Positions 58,664 through 64,000 of a stretch of DNA of 64,000 nt are shown here, piece after piece. The position numbers and the translations under genes are program-made. The stretch spans positions 1,116,001-1,180,000 of the forward strand of contig NZ_CP059569.1 in the NCBI RefSeq assembly GCF_014054985.1. The letters are read 5' to 3'. This DNA comes from Kingella oralis. GTDB taxonomy: Bacteria; Pseudomonadota; Gammaproteobacteria; Burkholderiales; Neisseriaceae. The stretch's first letter is position 1, and every line of letters begins with the position of its first letter. The notes beneath the pieces are model-generated. The model worked only from the letters and a program-made list of their open reading frames with translations. It had not been told where the DNA came from and did no database searches.

Positions 58664-59305
58664 ATGACCCCGTTTTCCGATTCGCTCGCCGCCGGCATCG
58701 CCCAAATGCGGCTCAATATCTCTCCCGCGCAGCAGCAAAAGCTGCTTGCCTATCTTGCCCTACTGCAAAAATGGAACAAAACCTACAATCTCACCGCGCT
58801 GCGCGACCCCGCGCAAATGGTCAGCCATCATCTGCTGGACAGCTTAACGCTGCTGCCGTATCTGGCGCAGGCGGAAAGCATGATTGACGTGGGCAGCGGC
58901 GGCGGCATGCCCGCGATTCCCGCCGCCATTTGCCGCCCCGATTTGCAGATAACGATGGTGGATGCCAACAGCAAAAAAACCACGTTTCTGCGCCAAGCCG
59001 CCATCGAGCTGGGGCTGGAAAACGTCGCCGTGAACAGCAGCCGCGTGGAAGAGCTGGGCGGGCAGCGCGCCGACATCGTTACCAGCCGCGCCTTTGCCGA
59101 GCTGGCGGATTTCGTGCGCCTCACCCGCCATCTGCTGAACGACAACGGGCATTGGGCGGCGATGAAAGGCGTGTATCCCGCCGATGAGATTTTCAGGCTG
59201 CCGCCGGACATCCAAGCCTATCAAACCGACAAAATCCACGTTCCCACACTCAACGCAGAGCGCCACATCGTCCTGCTGCGCCCCACACAAGGAACCCAGC
59301 CATGA
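58664..59305 (+). CDS. rsmG: 16S rRNA m7G527 methyltransferase RsmG
   Basis: 213 residues. MVSHHLLDSLTLLPYL, SAM motif IDVGSGGGMPAIPAAI (about 72-88), ITMVDANSKKTTFLRQAA, TSRAFAELADFV. Overlaps parA by four bases, the usual gidB-parA arrangement. Confidence 0.96.
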   Translation: MTPFSDSLAAGIAQMRLNISPAQQQKLLAYLALLQKWNKTYNLTALRDPAQMVSHHLLDSLTLLPYLAQAESMIDVGSGGGMPAIPAAICRPDLQITMVDANSKKTTFLRQAAIELGLENVAVNSSRVEELGGQRADIVTSRAFAELADFVRLTRHLLNDNGHWAAMKGVYPADEIFRLPPDIQAYQTDKIHVPTLNAERHIVLLRPTQGTQP

Positions 59306-60066
59306 GCGCGAACATCATCGCCATCGCCAACCAAAAAGGCGGCGTGGGCAAAACCACCACCGCCGTCAATCTCGCCGCCAGCCTTGCCCACAAAAAACAG
59401 CGCGTGCTGCTGATAGACCTAGACCCGCAAGGCAACGCCACCACCGGCAGCGGCGTGGACAAAACCGCCATCGCCGCAGGCGTGTACCACGTTCTCCTTG
59501 GCGAAGCCGACATTCAGGCTGCCAAAATCCACAGCCAAGCGGGCGGCTACGACTTGCTCGCCGCCAACCGCGAGCTGGCGGGCGCAGAAGTGGAGCTGGT
59601 GCAGGAAATCGCCCGCGAAATGCGCCTGAAAAACGCCCTCGCCCTCGTTGCCGATGATTACGACTATATTCTGATTGACTGCCCGCCCACGCTCACGCTG
59701 CTCACACTCAACGGGCTGGTCGCCGCCAACGGCGTGCTCGTGCCGATGGTGTGCGAATACTACGCGCTCGAGGGCATCAGCGATTTGGTTGCCACCGTGC
59801 GCAAAATCCGCACCGCCATCAACGCCAAACTCGGCATCTTCGGCATCGTGCGCACGCTCTACAACAACCAAAACCGCCTTGCCCAAGACGTGAGCGCGCA
59901 GCTGCAAGAACATTTCGGCGCGCAATTGTTTGCCACCACCATCCCGCGCAACGTGCGCCTTGCCGAAGCCCCCAGCCACGGCCTGCCCGCCCTTGCCTAC
60001 GATGCCAAGGCAAAAGGCACGCTGGCTTATTTGGAACTCGCCGACGAAGTGTTGGCGCGAAAATAA
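59302..60066 (+). CDS. parA: Chromosome partition ATPase ParA/Soj
   Basis: 254 residues. Deviant Walker A NQKGGVGKTTTAVNLA at about 9-24, DPQGNATTG, LIDCPPTLTLLTLN. Works with ParB at parS. No parB follows; the next gene is a methyltransferase. Confidence 0.95.
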   Translation: MSANIIAIANQKGGVGKTTTAVNLAASLAHKKQRVLLIDLDPQGNATTGSGVDKTAIAAGVYHVLLGEADIQAAKIHSQAGGYDLLAANRELAGAEVELVQEIAREMRLKNALALVADDYDYILIDCPPTLTLLTLNGLVAANGVLVPMVCEYYALEGISDLVATVRKIRTAINAKLGIFGIVRTLYNNQNRLAQDVSAQLQEHFGAQLFATTIPRNVRLAEAPSHGLPALAYDAKAKGTLAYLELADEVLARK

Positions 60067-60241
60067 TCCCCTCCGCGTTGCACCGCCCAAGGCAGCCTGA
60101 AACCCACATCCCCATCTTGCCTTTGCAAACTTTCAGGCTGCCTATCCAATAGCAACAATAGGCAGCCTGAAAATCATGATGCGAACATCATTTGAAGTAA
60201 AGCCGCCACCCCTTCCCCCACCCCAGAAAGGCAGCCTGAAA

Positions 60242-60817
60242 ATGTCCCTCACCGCCCAACTCCCCTTCGCCCACGACCTACTGCGCCAACACATCCACGC
60301 AGGCGACACCGTACTCGACGGCACAGCAGGCAACGGACACGACACCCTGCTGCTCGCCCAACTTGTCGGCAGCGCAGGCAAAGTCTACGCGTTTGACATT
60401 CAAGACAGCGCCCTCGCCGCCACCGCCGACCGCCTGCAACAGCACCAGCTCATCGAGCGCGTGCAGCTTATCCACGCGGGGCACCAACATCTCGCCCGAC
60501 ACGTCAAACAGCCCATCGCCGCCGCCATTTTCAACATGGGTTACCTGCCGCGCGGCGACCACAACATCACCACCCAAGCCGAAACCAGCATCGCCGCGCT
60601 CCAAGCCGCGCTTGCCCTGCTGCAACCGCGCGGCATCCTGATTGCCGTGCTGTATCACGGGCACGAACAAGGCAAACCCGAAACCGCCGCCATCCTATCG
60701 TTCGCCCAAGCCCTGCCGCAAACCCAATACCGCGCCCTGCGCTACGAATTCATCAACCAGCAAAACTGCCCGCCGATTGTGTTGGCGATTGAAAAACTCG
60801 CCACCGCAGGCAAATAA
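60242..60817 (+). CDS. YtqB/MnmM-like SAM methyltransferase
   Basis: 191 residues. SAM motif VLDGTAGNGHDTLLLAQL near 20-38, VYAFDIQDSALAAT, FNMGYLPRGDHNITT. Family annotated as rRNA methylase; B. subtilis YtqB (MnmM) modifies a tRNA wobble uridine. ATG after an uptake sequence. Confidence 0.88.
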   Translation: MSLTAQLPFAHDLLRQHIHAGDTVLDGTAGNGHDTLLLAQLVGSAGKVYAFDIQDSALAATADRLQQHQLIERVQLIHAGHQHLARHVKQPIAAAIFNMGYLPRGDHNITTQAETSIAALQAALALLQPRGILIAVLYHGHEQGKPETAAILSFAQALPQTQYRALRYEFINQQNCPPIVLAIEKLATAGK

Positions 60818-60834
60818 GCGCGTTCATGCACCAA

Positions 60835-60968
60835 AGGCAGCCTGAAATTTAAAATGGAGCGGCGACGGCTCGTCGCCAAATGCTTTGTTCAACAGGGCTG
60901 TACCGATTGAAAAAATGTCGGCGAGTCACCGACGCGCCATCAGTTGCAGATTTTGCAACGGTTTTCAA
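60835..60968 (-). repeat. Dispersed repeat copy R4 (reverse orientation)
   Basis: Reverse strand reads in the same order as R1-R3: TTTGCAAAATC...GTCGGTGACTCGCCGAC...CCTGTTGAA...GGCGACGAGCCGTCGCC...CATTTTAAATTTCAGGCTGCC. The second hairpin is perfect here (GGCGAC/GTCGCC). Confidence 0.75.
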
Positions 60969-60975
60969 CCAATTT

Positions 60976-61064
60976 GTAGGTCGGGCATTTATGCCCGACA
61001 AACGCTGACCTATTTATCTTAATACGCCACAACTAAAAACGTCGGGCATAAATGCCCGACCTAC
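60976..61064. repeat. Pair of inverted palindromic elements
   Basis: GTAGGTCGGGCATTTATGCC... (60976-60999) and its reverse complement (61041-61064). Each contains a GTCGGGCAT/ATGCCCGAC palindrome of its own. Looks like a small REP-type element, duplicated in inverted orientation. Confidence 0.7.
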
Positions 61065-61148
61065 TTGGTTTTGCAAAGGTTTCAGCCGAAAATGAAAGGC
61101 AGCCTGAAAATAAAACACCAGTCGCTCGCCAACATTTTTTGCACAAAA

Positions 61149-61190
61149 AGGCAGCCTGAAAACGACCATTCCATCGTTTTCAGGCTGCCT
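61149..61190. terminator. Uptake-sequence hairpin between convergent genes
   Basis: 17-base arms (61149-61165, 61174-61190) with an 8-base loop, just after the helicase stop on the reverse strand. Confidence 0.65.
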
Positions 61191-61207
61191 CTTGCCAACC
61201 GCATCAA

Positions 61208-62557
<1,350 letters not shown>

Positions 62558-63110
62558 AGGTTTTCCTGTTGAAAAACAACAACATTCTGCCAAAACCAAT
62601 CAACAAGCGGTTTTCAGGCAGCCTTGAAGCGGGGGTGCGGATTATTTTGATTGCGGCGTTTTCAGGCAGCCTGAAAACGGGAGAGGGCAAAAAGAATGAA
62701 CAGCAGGTTGTCGCCAGCGTGCGCTGGTAGGTTTCATCGGCGACAACTTGCAAAATAAAAATGCCGCGCGGGCATTAAATTGAATAACAAGAAGATTTAA
62801 GTTGAAGACGATGGCTTCACAAAAAGAGCGCGGATTGTAGGGGGTTTCATGCGCCCGGTCAAGGCAGCCTGAAAACGCTTGGCCGCCGTTTCAGGCTGCC
62901 TTTGCATCTTCGGCTGCCCATTTTGCGGCCGGGTTGCGCCCTTATCCGACAGGCGCAGAGCGGGTTTGCCGTTTTCAGGCTGCCTCGCCGCCTTTTTGCG
63001 CTCCATCAAAAACCTTGCGGAAATCGCCCATTTTGTTTGCATTTATTTACACAAAGGTCTATAACAAAATCTCCACGTCAAACAAATAATCATCACAAGG
63101 AGATTCAATC
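62558..63110. other. Gene-free spacer between helicase and dipeptidase
   Basis: No coding region supported. Contains a back-to-back fused uptake palindrome (62658-62678), a hairpin GTTGTCGCC/GGCGACAAC (62707-62747), and more uptake copies near 62861, 62890 and 62975. Ribosome site AAGGAGA near 63098 belongs to the dipeptidase gene. Confidence 0.6.
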
Positions 63111-64000
63111 ATGCAATCCGCATTCAAAAAAACCGTTTTATCCGCTTTGGTTTTATCGCTGCTTGCCGCGCCTGCTGCCGAAGCCTGCTCTTCGTTTATC
63201 ATCGGCAAAAAACTGACCACCGACGGCTCGGTATTGTATGGGCGCACCGAAGACTACCCTTTCCTGCCGCAACCGGGCGCGCACAATAAAAACTACATCG
63301 TTACCCCCGCCAAAAACTACCCCGCAGGCAGCGAGCTTAAAGACCGCTCCACAGGCTTCACCTACCCGCATCTGGCGCACGAGTTCAAATACACCTCCGT
63401 GCCCGATGCCAGCCGCGACACCGATGAAGGCGTGTATGGCGCACACGGGCAAAACGAATACGGCGTAACCATGACCGCCACCACCTCCGCCACGCCCCAC
63501 GACAAAATCCTAGCAATTGACCCGCTGGTGAAAAACGGTTTAGCCGAAGCCGCGCTGGTGGATTTGGTGCTGCCGCGCGTGAAATCCGCCCGCGAAGGCA
63601 TTGAACTGGTTGCCAAAGTGTTGGACGAAAAAGGTTCAGCCGAAGGCAATATTATCGTTATCGCCGATAAAAACGAGCTGTGGTACATGGAAATCCTATC
63701 TGGACATCAATACGCCGCAATTAAATACCCCGACGACAAATATTCCATCTACCCCAACACCTTCTTTATGGGCAACCCCTATGAGCTGGGCAAAGGCAAT
63801 TACATCGTTTCCAAAGATTTGGAAACCGTGGCGCGCAAAGCCAACCATTACCGCGAAGTAAACGGCAAGTTTCACGTTGCCAATTCGTATAACCTCGACC
63901 ACTACGCCGCCCGCAACCGCTCCCGCGCTTACGCTGGCTTGAAGCTGCTTGATCCGCAATCCAAAATTGGCTATTTTGACCACCACTTTGAATTGCTGCA
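63111..64000 (+). CDS. pepD: C69-family dipeptidase, 3' end outside window
   Basis: At least 296 residues, running off the window. Signal peptide (KKTVLSALVLSLLAAPAAEA) cut just before Cys-25, which becomes the N-terminal nucleophile (CSSFIIGKKLTTDGSVLYGRTEDY), the hallmark of the C69 (PepD) Ntn-hydrolase family. Further family segments: YGAHGQNEYGVTMTATTSA and VIADKNELWYMEILSGHQYAA. Exported peptidase; substrate dipeptides. Confidence 0.93.
   Translation, partial: MQSAFKKTVLSALVLSLLAAPAAEACSSFIIGKKLTTDGSVLYGRTEDYPFLPQPGAHNKNYIVTPAKNYPAGSELKDRSTGFTYPHLAHEFKYTSVPDASRDTDEGVYGAHGQNEYGVTMTATTSATPHDKILAIDPLVKNGLAEAALVDLVLPRVKSAREGIELVAKVLDEKGSAEGNIIVIADKNELWYMEILSGHQYAAIKYPDDKYSIYPNTFFMGNPYELGKGNYIVSKDLETVARKANHYREVNGKFHVANSYNLDHYAARNRSRAYAGLKLLDPQSKIGYFDHHFELL

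Larger units (their letters stand above)
60818..61207. other. Gene-free spacer with repeats
   Basis: Holds dispersed repeat R4 (reverse), two inverted copies of a palindromic GTCGGGCAT...ATGCCCGAC element, and uptake copies (60834, 61099, 61149-61190). No coding region supported. Confidence 0.7.

Overview
The window is a chromosomal segment from a member of the Neisseriaceae, most likely Kingella. The 12-base DNA uptake sequence AGGCAGCCTGAA (the Kingella dialect, AG-kingDUS) occurs dozens of times on both strands. It is often present as inverted pairs just after genes. The moderately high GC content fits the K. oralis / K. denitrificans side of the genus better than AT-rich K. kingae, but that is inference.

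Region 1 (1 to about 34.3-34.9 kb) is a P2-like prophage that looks largely intact. It opens inside a tyrosine integrase. Portal (Q) and terminase (P) run leftward, as in P2. Then follow, rightward: scaffold O, capsid N, terminase subunit M, head completion L, tail X, two holin-like membrane proteins, a GH108 lysozyme, Rz/Rz1 spanins, a DksA/TraR-type zinc finger protein, R, S, V, W, J, I, a tail fibre, its assembly protein, a permuted papain-like protein, and a com-type regulator followed by a DNA adenine methyltransferase. An accessory island of small unknown genes (16.4-18.8 kb) separates these from sheath FI, tube FII, E/E' (with a -1 frameshift), tape measure T, U and D. The control and replication region follows: a membrane protein, a LexA/CI-type repressor, a perfect palindromic operator, YmfL-like and Ogr-like regulators, a methyltransferase, a deleted cytosine methyltransferase, the HUH replication protein A and a PrtN-like protein. 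It ends in a leftward unit with a consensus promoter, an 18-residue hydrophobic peptide and a 71-residue protein. The integrase is at the opposite end of the prophage from the repressor and replication genes, so attR should lie at about 34.3-34.97 kb and attL left of the window.

Region 2 (35-64 kb) is core Neisseriaceae chromosome: a DUF805 protein, lepA, lepB, mnmA, a GNAT acetyltransferase, fadD, hisH-hisA, rpe (reverse), ttcA, a flavodoxin-like oxidoreductase, a thioredoxin-MsrA-MsrB fusion, an entericidin-like lipoprotein, trpD (reverse), an RluD-type pseudouridine synthase, tsaB-yraN-gmhA/diaA-BON lipoprotein, tRNA-Lys(TTT), folA, rsmG-parA, a YtqB-like methyltransferase, an RhlE-type helicase (reverse) and the start of a C69 dipeptidase. 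Intergenic DNA is filled with uptake-sequence pairs and a dispersed repeat family of about 125-170 bp.

The most interesting signals are in the prophage. First, a com-like gene is followed by an RNA hairpin that should bury both the Shine-Dalgarno and start codon of the methyltransferase. Second, two solitary CRISPR-repeat-like units sit between small genes in the accessory island and may be RNA anti-CRISPR candidates. Third, a 113-bp promoter-operator-leader cassette is duplicated in that island. Fourth, a perfect-consensus promoter drives a tiny hydrophobic peptide at the prophage edge.
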